Shown: positions 1 to 8,326, counted from the first letter of the stretch. The stretch is 13,995 nucleotides of DNA from Candidatus Bathyarchaeota archaeon (GCA_023131555.1 JAGLZJ010000010.1:1-13995), one strand, 5' to 3'. The notes: generated by a model not told the origin, from the sequence alone. Numbers and translations are program-made.

Positions 1-801
1 CCCCTCTTCGTAATTCACTACGAAAGGCATGATTCCTGCACCCTTCGAGAAAGTCTGCTGCGTGAAGTGTCCTGAACCGGTGAGTCCGCTAAGGCTTGCA
101 TATACAACGACAGTATAGGTCTCAGTGGCTCCATTGAAGGTGAAATTAAGATAGGCAACCCCAGCTGAATCAGCTTTAGCCGCCCCTGTGTTAAGTTCAA
201 GGTTCGGATATTTTCCCCCCTTGATGGTTTTGAAGAAGTAGTAACTTATGTCAGCGCCTCCAAGTGGGAATCCTGGACCAGTTACATCTACTCTCAACTT
301 CAATGGGTTGTATTGAAATACGGATATTGCGACCTTCACTAAGGGGGCGATGCTGAGCTCGAAACCGTAGGTTCCGTTGATCCCAAGTAGTCTTGAAGCG
401 GTTGGATAATCTATTGAATCCGTTATTGGAACAAACAGGAAGCCTGTTGGGCCAAATGTAACGTTGCTGTAGTACTTACCAGAGCCGACCGGGTACTCGA
501 CTGGTTCCGCGAGTAGGGTAGTCAGCCTCATGAGGGCGAAAGCGTCTTCAGCGTAGCCAGTAGCTCCATGCTGCTGAAGCCCGAAGCAGGACAGTGTGTC
601 GTTTGTGGTTCCCCAATGGTACGGGTAACCGGGATTGAGCAGGATGTTGTCAAGGAGGTCGCTTGCCTTAGACGCTATGTGCTTGTTCTGCTGGTACAGT
701 ATGGCAGCTTGAAGTGTCTGAGTGAACAAGCCTGTAAACAGCACAATCGCTGCGATGAATACGGTAGTTGAAATCAGATGATCTATGGTTATTCCAGTCA
801 T
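1..801 (-). CDS. Pilin-like surface protein with Ig-like region (3' end beyond left edge)
   Basis: The reading frame is open for 267 codons from an ATG at 801 to the left edge, so the C-terminus is missing. The protein starts MTGITIDHL and has one hydrophobic segment at about residues 9-34, followed by a polar helix-like stretch (QQNKHIASKASDLLDN). This is the layout of type IV pilin-like subunits. The remainder is predicted beta-rich; residues from about 160 onward look like an Ig-like or carboxypeptidase-regulatory-like fold (VKVAISVFQ, LRVDVTGPG, GVAYLNFTF, TYTVVVYAS), often seen in exposed surface modules. NxS/T sequons occur. It follows the preceding gene by 3 bases, and GGGTGA lies just before the start, so it is very likely translated with the pilus operon. 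A role as a minor pilin or adhesive tip subunit is inferred from context; I do not recognise a named family. Confidence 0.8.
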   Translation of the reverse strand, partial: MTGITIDHLISTTVFIAAIVLFTGLFTQTLQAAILYQQNKHIASKASDLLDNILLNPGYPYHWGTTNDTLSCFGLQQHGATGYAEDAFALMRLTTLLAEPVEYPVGSGKYYSNVTFGPTGFLFVPITDSIDYPTASRLLGINGTYGFELSIAPLVKVAISVFQYNPLKLRVDVTGPGFPLGGADISYYFFKTIKGGKYPNLELNTGAAKADSAGVAYLNFTFNGATETYTVVVYASLSGLTGSGHFTQQTFSKGAGIMPFVVNYEEG

Positions 802-804
802 TTT

Positions 805-1275
805 TCACCCGGCTCCAAACGAGAAGTGAATAGTGCCGTTTGTAAACTTCTCCACACTCATGTGGGCTGCAGTTGAGTTACTTGCGAACGATGACGGGGT
901 CAGCAACGCATTTGACCCTAGGACAGTTCTGACTCTGGCTGTTACGTCATGCTGGATCAATGCGAGATTCAGATCTATCGCTGTGCTGTTCTCGATTTTC
1001 AGGCTGGATGCCGTGATTGTGTAAGGATTGGATTCTATGTATTCGGGAATGTCCAAGATTTGAGTCACTTTTCCAGGAAGAACATCGTCGCGGTTCAGGG
1101 AGTAGTAGAGTTGCTGAACCGTTGTTCCCAGATGGCTTGCCACATCCTGAAGCGTAGTCTCCATTCGTTTGACACCCCAGTAATCCATCATCCAAGTTGT
1201 TGCCACTGGTAGGAAAATGACCTGCAATAGGAGTATGGGCGCCATTATGGCATATTCTATGTTTGAATGCGGCAT
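805..1275 (-). CDS. Small pilin-like membrane-anchored protein
   Basis: This 156-residue protein has an ATG start and a good ribosome binding site (GGAGATG about 6 bases upstream). A short polar N-terminus (MPHSNIEY) precedes one hydrophobic helix at about residues 9-29 (AIMAPILLLQVIFLPVATTW). A polar helical region follows (METTLQDVASHLGTTVQQLYYSLN), then a beta-rich C-terminal part with several NxS/T sequons. The hydrophobic N-terminal helix plus extracytoplasmic globular part is the pseudopilin/TadE-like architecture. It sits between a clear archaeal pilin (18 bases upstream) and another pilin-like gene (3 bases downstream), behind an ATPase and platform gene, so a minor pilin role is likely. 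No catalytic motif was seen. The family is not recognised by name; the assignment rests on topology and neighbours. Confidence 0.8.
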   Translation of the reverse strand: MPHSNIEYAIMAPILLLQVIFLPVATTWMMDYWGVKRMETTLQDVASHLGTTVQQLYYSLNRDDVLPGKVTQILDIPEYIESNPYTITASSLKIENSTAIDLNLALIQHDVTARVRTVLGSNALLTPSSFASNSTAAHMSVEKFTNGTIHFSFGAG

Positions 1276-1293
1276 CTATTACATCTCCATTTT

Positions 1294-2124
1294 CTATGGA
1301 TGGACCCCGAATCCAACTTCAATGCCTCCAGTGTAGAGCTCCAGTATGGTTTCTTCTTCGAACTGCATGGAAATCACGGTCTGGGGGTAGTTGAAGAAGG
1401 AGTTGTCGTGGTCAGTCAAGGGAAATCCCACTTCGACAGCGATGCCGGTTACGCTCTTTCTGATTGTGGAAAAGGAGCGTCCATTCAAAGTGATTGACTG
1501 GGAACGCCTAGGTGTCTCTCCTTGGAGTAAGATTGGGAGGTAGAGTCGAACATAGTCTGTTGTGCCTATGCTTGTACTCACCATTCTCATTGATGGCGCA
1601 ACCACTATTCTCGAGAAGCTTCCGTCTGCCATTGGAAGCTTCTCAACCACAAAGACTCTTGAGACAGGTTCAGATGCGCCTTCCAACAGAAAATCCATAT
1701 TTGTAGAAGGTGTGATCATTTCGAAGTAGCTTCCACCCATCGAATGGTGTTTCGTAGCCATCTCAAAGGATATTATGCCTGTTATGTTCGAGTAGAGTCG
1801 CTGGTTGGTCGATGTCGTAGTGTTGATGTAAACTGTGTAGTTGAGGGCAGGCCTGAACGCAACATCACCGTACCTGCTTGAGAAGCGAACGGTCTCTGCG
1901 CGACCGATTATCCATGCCACGTCGTCAATTTGGAGTCCGAGAGTCGCCATAGTCTGCTTCGCTGAGTTGAATTCACTCTCCGCTATCCGGTAGAGCAGAG
2001 TGTTGCTTGCGAATGTCAGAGCAACCGTGACCAACATCACAATGACAGCGGTGACTATGACTGAAGATATGGCTGGACTGATGGCGTTCCGACTGCACCT
2101 TAGCGAGGAGGCCTCAGCAGCCAT
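1294..2124 (-). CDS. Archaeal type IV pilin
   Basis: This 276-residue protein has a short charged leader (MAAEASSLRCSRNA), then ISPAISSVIVTAVIVML and further hydrophobic residues to about 40. It matches the archaeal type IV pilin N-terminal pattern (charged residue and small residue, SPxI, hydrophobic alpha helix). In this family an archaeal prepilin peptidase removes the leader just before the hydrophobic segment; the exact bond here is not certain, and no peptidase gene is in the window. A polar helix (RIAESEFNSAKQTMATLGLQ) and a long beta-rich extracellular domain follow, with sequons such as NITG. The length exceeds that of many major archaeal pilins, so it may be a large or minor subunit. 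The start is supported by a strong GGAGGAGGT overlapping the end of the preceding platform gene, whose stop lies 8 bases upstream. Confidence 0.87.
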   Translation of the reverse strand: MAAEASSLRCSRNAISPAISSVIVTAVIVMLVTVALTFASNTLLYRIAESEFNSAKQTMATLGLQIDDVAWIIGRAETVRFSSRYGDVAFRPALNYTVYINTTTSTNQRLYSNITGIISFEMATKHHSMGGSYFEMITPSTNMDFLLEGASEPVSRVFVVEKLPMADGSFSRIVVAPSMRMVSTSIGTTDYVRLYLPILLQGETPRRSQSITLNGRSFSTIRKSVTGIAVEVGFPLTDHDNSFFNYPQTVISMQFEEETILELYTGGIEVGFGVHP

Positions 2125-2132
2125 GCCGCTGT

Positions 2133-3848
2133 TTAACCTCCTCCGAAGCTGATCAGGGTAGGCGCTACTTTCGCGGCGATTATCGCGATAAAGGCTAGAA
2201 GCGTTGAGTGTTTGAAGCCTGCCGCCACTGATTCTTCGCTGATCTTTCCTCCTACGAGTCCAATCAAATAGCTGTGGATTATGACTGAAGTGGAGAAGAT
2301 GACCATTAAGGAATCGAGTTCAACCGGACCACCAGTTGCTGCCTCGCCTGCCATCCCAACTGTTTGAGATGTGAACGTGAGCATCATTATAGTTGTTGCC
2401 ACGAGCATAAGGGCTGCGAAATAGGGCATCATTATGTAGGGTTTTACAGACATCTTCTTCTCTTTCTCTACTTGCTGAGTTGTTGTGCAGAATCTGGCAA
2501 GTGATTCAATCATTGAGATTGTGCCCCCGCCGACGTCAATTGTCTCCACTAAGAGAAACATGACGATCTGAGTTGACCAGCTCTTGGTGCGTCCAACGAA
2601 GTCCATGAAGACTTTTCTTAACGGGATTCCCCAGGAGAGTTCGGAGGTTATCTTCTTCAGATGCTTGCTGAAAGCTCCGTAGTCTCTTTTAGAGAGGGTT
2701 TCAATGCATTTCTCGGGTGCAAGACCAGTTTTCCGAGTCTCTGTAAGATCTTGGAGGAAGATGGTGACTCCTTTCTCTGTGCTGGCCTTTTCGCGGGATA
2801 GGCGCATTTGGATTATTGCGGGGGGTCCGGTTGAGATGATTAAGCAGATTGCCACAGCCGTCGGGGTGTCTATGATGGTTGCAATAGGTACAAGGAAGGC
2901 TAGAGGCATCAGGCCAATGAAGTTTGTGAGAACCATTAGAACAGCGGTGGCGACAGCTAGGCAGATCCCGAAGACTTTGTAGGGTCTCCAGTCGGTGACT
3001 GGGGACTTTGGCTGCATACCGTGTGCAAGATATATGAAAACGAAGGAAAGAAGCGGCGTGAAGACATAGGTATACAGGATTATCCCGGAGAAGCTGCCCA
3101 TTCCGGTACTGTAGATGGACTCCACGCTGAAGAGGATGTAGAAGCAGAGAGACATGAGAACCATGATGATTATGAAGGATTCAAGAAGCATCCCAAGTCG
3201 TTCAGCAGCTGACCGAACTCTGGCAGCTCTTATCTTGAAGAGTTCCTCTGCTTTAGTCTCAAGAAAGCTGGTGATGTCCCCGCCGATTATGACAGTTGAA
3301 GCGTATCCTCCTACAAACTCCCGATAGATGTCCAACGGGTTTCCTTTTGCAGACTGATTCATTGCGCTTAAGGGATCGACTCCGAAGATCTCCACGTCTC
3401 TTATCAGGTTCTTTGCTTCTTTCTTCATCGCAGGGAGAAGATTCGCCTCCGCGAGTCGCTTGAAGCTTGTGTAGGGAGGAATTCCCCCTGAAGCCATTAC
3501 CGCGACGTAGGTTGCTGCAAAGGGCATCTCTCTCTCGAGTTTTGTACTCCGTTCACTGGCCTTTGACATCGGTGTCATAATGAAGAAAAGCATGATGTAC
3601 AGAGGGGCTGGCACTAGAAAGATGAACGGGAGTGTGCTGAGGAGAATTGTTAAGAGGATGCCTGCGATGCTTACTGGAATCGTGAGGAAAGCAGCGAGAA
3701 TCATGAGGGAGACGTAGGCTTCTGGGTAGATTTTCATGTCAGCTCTTTTGAGAAGATCACTCATTCCGAAGAGATGTTTCAGAAGCTTCGGAGCGAATCT
3801 TCCGAAGAGACGGAATGAGAAGGCTTCAAGAGCGTGCAGCAGTGGCAA
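2133..3848 (-). CDS. TadC/FlaJ-like type IV pilus platform protein, two T2SF domains
   Basis: This 571-residue polytopic membrane protein is the inner-membrane platform of an archaeal type IV filament machine and should contact the assembly ATPase encoded just upstream. Two T2SF-type cytoplasmic regions are visible: about residues 105-215 (EMPFAATYVAVMASGG, then GGYASTVIIGGD) and about 360-470 (FLQDLTETRKTGLAPEKCIE, then LLVETIDVGGGTISM). Hydrophobic segments lie near 45-92, 222-275, 291-340, 472-493, 513-535 and 548-566. A duplicated T2SF arrangement is typical of archaeal FlaJ/ArlJ-like proteins, whereas bacterial TadB and TadC are separate. The start is a TTG that overlaps the ATPase gene by 23 bases; GAGAGG 9 bases upstream supports it. 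The first ATG would give residue 29 (MSDLLKR), which is also possible. Confidence 0.9.
   Translation of the reverse strand: MPLLHALEAFSFRLFGRFAPKLLKHLFGMSDLLKRADMKIYPEAYVSLMILAAFLTIPVSIAGILLTILLSTLPFIFLVPAPLYIMLFFIMTPMSKASERSTKLEREMPFAATYVAVMASGGIPPYTSFKRLAEANLLPAMKKEAKNLIRDVEIFGVDPLSAMNQSAKGNPLDIYREFVGGYASTVIIGGDITSFLETKAEELFKIRAARVRSAAERLGMLLESFIIIMVLMSLCFYILFSVESIYSTGMGSFSGIILYTYVFTPLLSFVFIYLAHGMQPKSPVTDWRPYKVFGICLAVATAVLMVLTNFIGLMPLAFLVPIATIIDTPTAVAICLIISTGPPAIIQMRLSREKASTEKGVTIFLQDLTETRKTGLAPEKCIETLSKRDYGAFSKHLKKITSELSWGIPLRKVFMDFVGRTKSWSTQIVMFLLVETIDVGGGTISMIESLARFCTTTQQVEKEKKMSVKPYIMMPYFAALMLVATTIMMLTFTSQTVGMAGEAATGGPVELDSLMVIFSTSVIIHSYLIGLVGGKISEESVAAGFKHSTLLAFIAIIAAKVAPTLISFGGG
2136..2144 (-). 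promoter_or_regulatory. Strong ribosome binding site for the pilin gene
   Basis: GGAGGAGGT on the minus strand encodes the last glycines of the platform protein and sits 11 bases before the pilin ATG at 2124. It is the strongest Shine-Dalgarno match in the filament operon, which fits the need to make more pilin than machine components. Confidence 0.6.
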
Positions 3849-5451
3849 TGGCTTTCGCCTCTCTTATTTGAATTCTCTGGAAGAACGAGTCGGGTCGAGC
3901 ATAGTACTCTGCGATGATCGCAGCAACATCTCTGTAGCTGCGTATGTTCTCTTCTCTCATCCAGTGCAGGACATGCGCCCGTCTCTCAACCTCTTTCTCC
4001 AACTGTTTCTCTGTTTGGTCTGTGCGCTCAGATATATGGGGCAACATGACTCCTTTGTCAATTGTGCATGAGTGCTCATCTTGGCTGGGCTTCCATTTTG
4101 TGACGTTGCGGTAGTCTTCATAGTCAGCAACTTCATTTGATTCAAGAATCCTCCTGACAGCTTTGGTTTCTCCATCTATCTTAAGATGCACCCTCTGGAC
4201 GGACAGGACGATGTTCATCAGCGGGATGTAGGCGGGTGCAATATCCATCGGCTTCTGAGTTAGCCTCTTCACCGCAGAATCAATGTCTTCCGCGTGCATT
4301 GTACTCAGACCACCGTGACCTGTCGCCATTGCCTGGAACAGGACGTAGGACTCGTTACCTCTGATCTCCCCCACTATAAGAACATCAGGTCTGTGTCTCA
4401 TTGAGGTTTTTACTAGATCAAAGAGTGTAACTTCACCGGTTCTATTCTCGCCTAGACCATAACTCCTTCGAGCAATGAGAGAAACCCAGTTTTCGTGAGA
4501 CAGATTAAGTTCAGCTGTCTCCTCAATTGTGATGATTTTGCTTCCAGGTTTAATAAGGCAAGCTAAGGCGTTTAGAGCAGTGGTCTTTCCAGCAGCTGTA
4601 CCGCCTAGAACCATGATTGAAGCCCTATGCTCCAAACACAACCAGAAGTATGCAGCCATCTCTTCTGAAAGGGTGCCGAGGTCGATCAAGTCAATGATCG
4701 AATATGGGTCTTCTCTGAACTTACGTATTGTGAAGGCTGTGCCAAAGGGCGTGATCTCTCGCCTGTAGCAGACGGCGAGTCTGTGCTTGCCTGGAAGTGA
4801 AGCGTCCACGATTGGAAAAGCGCTGCTTACGTGCTTTCCCGCCATGTGAACTAGTTTCACAACCATGTTGTCAAGTTCGGTGTCTTCTTTGAATTTCAGA
4901 TTTGATTCGATGCTTTCGAACTTCCGGTGCCATATGTAAACAGGCTTATTGACTCCGTCACATGAAATGTCTTCGATGTTGGGGTCTCGCATTAAGGCAT
5001 CGATTTTTCCAAAGCCGACAAGATCCCTCTCAGCGTGATACAGTATCTTGTACCAGGAGACGTCGGGCAACCATCCAAGGCTGATCCGATATTTGTCGAC
5101 AATGTCCTTCGCTACAGTCGCAAAGAATCTTCTGGTATCCTTTATCTCTTCTCTAGGAGACTCGATCTCAGCGAGGAGGATATTGAGAACTCGATCGTAT
5201 ATGCTTCGTTCTAAGGGATCAAGAGAGAGTTCGTCAAGAAAATACTTGTATTCTCCAGTCTTCGGGTTCTGGGCTACGACAACGTGGGCGAAGGGCTCGT
5301 AGAGGGGGTACTTCTTGATAATCTTGAGGCCCTTCGGGATCGGTGGGGGTGGAAGAGGCTGGGATTCTTCTTCTTCTTCTTGACCTCTGTGCAGGCTCAG
5401 TTTTACCCTAAAGTTTTTCAGTTTGGCGAATCTGCCTTTGATACCTGGCAT
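3826..5451 (-). CDS. TadA/CpaF-like type II/IV secretion and pilus assembly ATPase
   Basis: This 541-residue cytoplasmic ATPase of the GspE/VirB11/FlaI superfamily would power assembly of the filament encoded downstream. The core motifs are intact: Walker A GGTAAGKT at residues 283-290, an Asp-box-like IITIEETAEL at 306-315, Walker B DVLIVGEIRG at 356-365 and a His box GHGGLSTMHAED at 378-389. An N-terminal domain (about 45-250) contains the conserved DPNIEDISCDG region. Residues 23-41 are low-complexity Glu/Pro (GQEEEEESQPLPPPP), probably a flexible linker. A C-terminal extension of roughly 120 residues follows the ATPase core and includes a charged helical stretch (RTDQTEKQLEKEVERRAHV). The ATG start has AGGGA nearby and a TATA-like box about 50 bases upstream. 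It is the first gene of the filament operon and overlaps the platform gene by 23 bases. The family is certain; which filament it builds is inferred. Confidence 0.94.
   Translation of the reverse strand: MPGIKGRFAKLKNFRVKLSLHRGQEEEEESQPLPPPPIPKGLKIIKKYPLYEPFAHVVVAQNPKTGEYKYFLDELSLDPLERSIYDRVLNILLAEIESPREEIKDTRRFFATVAKDIVDKYRISLGWLPDVSWYKILYHAERDLVGFGKIDALMRDPNIEDISCDGVNKPVYIWHRKFESIESNLKFKEDTELDNMVVKLVHMAGKHVSSAFPIVDASLPGKHRLAVCYRREITPFGTAFTIRKFREDPYSIIDLIDLGTLSEEMAAYFWLCLEHRASIMVLGGTAAGKTTALNALACLIKPGSKIITIEETAELNLSHENWVSLIARRSYGLGENRTGEVTLFDLVKTSMRHRPDVLIVGEIRGNESYVLFQAMATGHGGLSTMHAEDIDSAVKRLTQKPMDIAPAYIPLMNIVLSVQRVHLKIDGETKAVRRILESNEVADYEDYRNVTKWKPSQDEHSCTIDKGVMLPHISERTDQTEKQLEKEVERRAHVLHWMREENIRSYRDVAAIIAEYYARPDSFFQRIQIREAKAIATAARS
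3858..3863 (-). promoter_or_regulatory. Ribosome binding site supporting the TTG start of the platform gene
   Basis: GAGAGG on the minus strand lies within the end of the ATPase gene, 9 bases before the TTG at 3848. This is good Shine-Dalgarno spacing and favours the TTG over the later in-frame ATG. It implies translation coupled to the upstream gene. Confidence 0.5.
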
Positions 5452-5475
5452 GTTTTTTCCCTTGACTTCCCAAGT

Positions 5476-5508
5476 ATTCTACGTGATTCTACGTATTAAA
5501 TATTACGT
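5476..5508 (-). promoter_or_regulatory. Candidate promoter and operator of the filament operon
   Basis: On the minus strand an AT-rich TATA-like element (AATATTTAAT, about 5496-5505) lies roughly 45-55 bases before the ATPase ATG, which would place a transcription start near 5475. On the plus strand ATTCTACGT occurs at 5476-5484 and again at 5486-5494, a direct repeat with a 10-base period. ACGTA at 5491-5495 is mirrored by TACGT at 5504-5508 around the AT-rich core. Repeats between a TATA box and a likely start site are typical positions for archaeal repressors. The repeats are seen directly; the function is inferred. Confidence 0.45.
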
Positions 5509-5542
5509 CTTACTAAATCCTACTCCCTTCTTGGGAACGCAA

Positions 5543-8200
5543 CTACGATTCCTCTTTTGTAGTCACCCGGATTATCCTTAATTTTACCAAGATTAGGACT
5601 ACAGCAACAACGACGATCACGGCAACAATCGCCAGCAACGCGATCAATGGCAGTCCGACACCGGTTCCGGGATCGCTCACTCCCGTTACAGATATGGTTG
5701 TTTGACCTTCTCTAGTCACGTATCCACCTTTGGATACGGTTGCGTTTATTGACACCTCCAAGTCCGTGGCTGTTTGGGGAACAGTGTAGTTGAATGTGAA
5801 GTACCCAGTCTCATTTGTGTAACCGAGAGTCTGGTTGATGAAGCCTCCGCTGTCGGATTCTACTTCAATTCTTGCGCCTTCAACCCCGGTCAAATTGGAG
5901 GAGATGAAGATGGTTACAAAAGAAGATTCGTCGGAGTTGACCTGTGAAGGATCGGCGTATATCGCCATCTCAAGTGCCCGCAGGTAGATGGTTACTTCCA
6001 GCTGGGCCACTCCAAGCAGATACCCGGTCTTGTTACATCTCGCTGACAACATCACATTAAGAGGCGAAGCCTCCGATGGAGCTGTAAAGTCAAAAATTGC
6101 GATTCCATTCAAGTCGGTTGAGCCATTCGTTGACGAGAGGCTTCCGTAGTCAGCTGACAATTCAACGGTCACGCCCGGAACTGGATTGGTTCTGTGGGTT
6201 ACGTGAACTGTCACGTTGGCACCAGGTTCGTTATAGATCACACTGGGGTCAGATGTGATTTCAATGCTGAGAACCTTAGGTTCAACTTGGATCACTTTCT
6301 TAAAGTCACCGTCGATGAATCCCACTTTCTCCGCTGCCACCGTAATGGTTGCGTTGAGTGGCGTCAGCGTCTGAGGAGCCATGAACGTGAATTCAGCCTC
6401 GCCGTTCTCATCGGTTAAGAGTGTTGTGGGGACGAAGCTTCCGCCGTTGTCTGATAAAATGGTGATGACTGCGTCCTCAACGGGTTCCTCGTGGTATGTT
6501 ACGTATGCCTTGAAGTCAAGAGCTTCCTCAGAGTCAATCGCGTCTACGTCTGTCACGGCAGTTACTATCAGCGGAGGCTGCACGGTCAGATAATCAACGT
6601 CCGAGCCATCTGCGTAGCCTTGTTTCGTAGCTACCACCATAAGTCGGATTTCGGTTACCTGAGTAACGCTCGGTGACGTGAAGTCCGCCATTAAGTGCCC
6701 AGTAGCATTTGTGTATCCGGTCTCAGGTGAGAAACCGCCTTCTTCAAGCGCAAACAGCCATATGCTTGCGTTTTCCAAAGGGCTGCTTCCATCTGTCACA
6801 GCCACAGTCACTGGAACTATCTCGGTGTAGTCAACCTCGTATTCGGAGAGGACGAGGTTAACTTCTATGGCTGGAAGAACCTGTACATCAATGGTTTTGG
6901 CGGCGAGGTTTGTGCTGATCACGCCGAAATCGTCTTTGACGATAACCGAAGCTCCATAAGTTCCAGTGCCAGAGTATCCATGAAGAAAAACAGATAGTGT
7001 TGTCCACCCGCTGTTTTGGCCATCGCCGAAGTCGAAGTAGTATTGGTCAACCTGCCCATCGTCGCTAGAGGCTGTCGCGATGAACGTCACTGCTTGACCA
7101 GGGTTGACGCGAGTTCCGTCAGTTATTAAGCTGGCGATTGGCCTTTCGTTCATGGTGTTTATGGGAGATGTCAGGAAGAATATGAAATCCAGATCGCATC
7201 CTGCACCGCCTACTGGATCGCCCTTTCCTATAGGATTCAACGAAATGTGGTAGGGGCCACTTTCATCTCCCCAGTAGTTGAGCGTAGCGTCTACGGTAAC
7301 TTCGTCGGAAACATCAGCCCCAACCCCGTTGCCGTAGATGTCGTTCCAGTGTAAGTCGTGGTCCAGACCTTTCTCGTAGAAGACACCGACAGTGTTGTAG
7401 CATATTGAGTTGTTGTGAATGTTGGTTCTAGCCTCACGGGATACCTGGAATCCTCTATGGTTCGCGGAGACGACGTTATCTAGAATTGAGACCTGACTAT
7501 AGGAGCTGTTTGCTCCAAGATTTATCCCACTTTGAGTGTTTGAGGAGATTACGTTATCCAGAATCGCGACTCCTGAAACAGACTGACCAGTTAGCGTGAT
7601 ACCGTCAGAGTTCAGCTGTATGATATTGCTTTGAATTGTGGCAACGTTGTCGCCGCTGAGATAGATGCCTTCTTCCTCGTTGCCAACGATTTCACAGTCT
7701 TCAATGCCTATCACAGAGTTCAGGATGTAAACTCCGCTTAAACAGTCACTTATAACGCAATCTTTGACTTCTACTGAGGAATTTTCAACGATAAGCCCTC
7801 TAGTTGCGTATTCTACATGGCAGTATTGTAGAGTTGACGTCTCAACTTCATCGAACTCGATGGCACCCCAATCTCCTGTGGCAGGTTGTTCTCTATTTGA
7901 TGTGAACAGTATTGGTGATTCAGGTTCGCCAACAGCGTAGAGTTCTCCTTCTACGTGCAAAGAGAAGTTTCCTCCGAACCTGACTTCGACTCCTGGTTCC
8001 ACCGTCAGGGTCACGTTCTTTTCAACGATTACGTGATTTGACATGACTATAGGACTGTCTACTCTTGTCCAAACAACATCCTGAGTGATGAAGCCCTCCA
8101 CGTAAGCTGCTTTCGCTAGTGGTGGATGGAAGGCATTCACGAAAGCTAGAAACCCGACAATAATCAATATTAGTGCAGAAAATGGTTTCGTGTTTCTCAT
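5543..8200 (-). CDS. Large surface protein: beta-helix, PKD, four Ig-like domains, C-terminal membrane anchor
   Basis: This 885-residue secreted, membrane-anchored protein starts with a signal peptide (about 1-31, ending PPLAKA). Residues about 38-310 form NosD-like right-handed beta-helix repeats, seen as recurring NxI/DNV turns (IQSNIIQLNSDGI, ILDNVISSN, ILDNVVSAN) and closing with the LNYWGD motif typical of these folds. A PKD domain follows at about 353-440 (DFGDGQN, then GTYGASVIVKDDFG). Four tandem Ig-like domains of about 95 residues occupy roughly 445-540, 543-640, 643-738 and 742-838, each with a turn like TNATGH, TDENGE, TDLNGI or TNETGY. Residues 849-874 are a membrane helix, followed by a short basic tail. 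Many NxS/T sequons suggest N-glycosylation. It may bind polysaccharide, form part of the cell envelope or act as an adhesin; the ligand cannot be told. It precedes the filament operon in the same direction, 91 bases away. Confidence 0.88.
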   Translation of the reverse strand: MRNTKPFSALILIIVGFLAFVNAFHPPLAKAAYVEGFITQDVVWTRVDSPIVMSNHVIVEKNVTLTVEPGVEVRFGGNFSLHVEGELYAVGEPESPILFTSNREQPATGDWGAIEFDEVETSTLQYCHVEYATRGLIVENSSVEVKDCVISDCLSGVYILNSVIGIEDCEIVGNEEEGIYLSGDNVATIQSNIIQLNSDGITLTGQSVSGVAILDNVISSNTQSGINLGANSSYSQVSILDNVVSANHRGFQVSREARTNIHNNSICYNTVGVFYEKGLDHDLHWNDIYGNGVGADVSDEVTVDATLNYWGDESGPYHISLNPIGKGDPVGGAGCDLDFIFFLTSPINTMNERPIASLITDGTRVNPGQAVTFIATASSDDGQVDQYYFDFGDGQNSGWTTLSVFLHGYSGTGTYGASVIVKDDFGVISTNLAAKTIDVQVLPAIEVNLVLSEYEVDYTEIVPVTVAVTDGSSPLENASIWLFALEEGGFSPETGYTNATGHLMADFTSPSVTQVTEIRLMVVATKQGYADGSDVDYLTVQPPLIVTAVTDVDAIDSEEALDFKAYVTYHEEPVEDAVITILSDNGGSFVPTTLLTDENGEAEFTFMAPQTLTPLNATITVAAEKVGFIDGDFKKVIQVEPKVLSIEITSDPSVIYNEPGANVTVHVTHRTNPVPGVTVELSADYGSLSSTNGSTDLNGIAIFDFTAPSEASPLNVMLSARCNKTGYLLGVAQLEVTIYLRALEMAIYADPSQVNSDESSFVTIFISSNLTGVEGARIEVESDSGGFINQTLGYTNETGYFTFNYTVPQTATDLEVSINATVSKGGYVTREGQTTISVTGVSDPGTGVGLPLIALLAIVAVIVVVAVVLILVKLRIIRVTTKEES

Positions 8201-8224
8201 GAAATCACACTTGCTATTCCATCT

Positions 8225-8240
8225 TGTTCTATCATGAACA
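8225..8240. repeat. Short inverted repeat upstream of the surface protein gene
   Basis: TGTTC at 8225-8229 and GAACA at 8236-8240 are perfect inverted arms around a 6-base spacer (TATCAT). The site lies 25-40 bases before the ATG at 8200, where the transcription start of that gene would fall. It could be an operator, but 5-base arms can arise by chance. Confidence 0.25.
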
Positions 8241-8248
8241 GGTGGTAG

Positions 8249-8256
8249 CTTAAACG
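8249..8256 (-). promoter_or_regulatory. Weak TATA-like box for the surface protein gene
   Basis: On the minus strand GTTTAAGC lies about 50 bases before the ATG. A start about 25 bases downstream would give a leader of about 25 bases. The match to archaeal TATA boxes is only partial, and no strong Shine-Dalgarno sequence precedes this ATG. Confidence 0.25.
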
Positions 8257-8326
8257 TTATGAATCAGCAATAAGAATCCGAAGTCGCCACTCTCCCATGG
8301 TCGGGTTTGGCTGAGAAGACGCATAC

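Noticed and set aside
568..771. Open frame of 67 codons on the plus strand
   Set aside because: It is antisense to the pilin-like gene that runs from 801 to the left edge, has no family features, and the minus-strand frame has a good start and pilin topology.
2704..2982. Plus-strand open frame of 92 codons inside the platform gene
   Set aside because: It is antisense to a well-supported membrane protein, with arginine-rich composition typical of a reversed frame.
6000..7900. Direct repeats in the surface protein gene as a possible CRISPR or satellite array
   Set aside because: The repetition is at protein level (beta-helix turns and Ig-like domains) with diverged DNA; there are no identical repeats with regular unique spacers.
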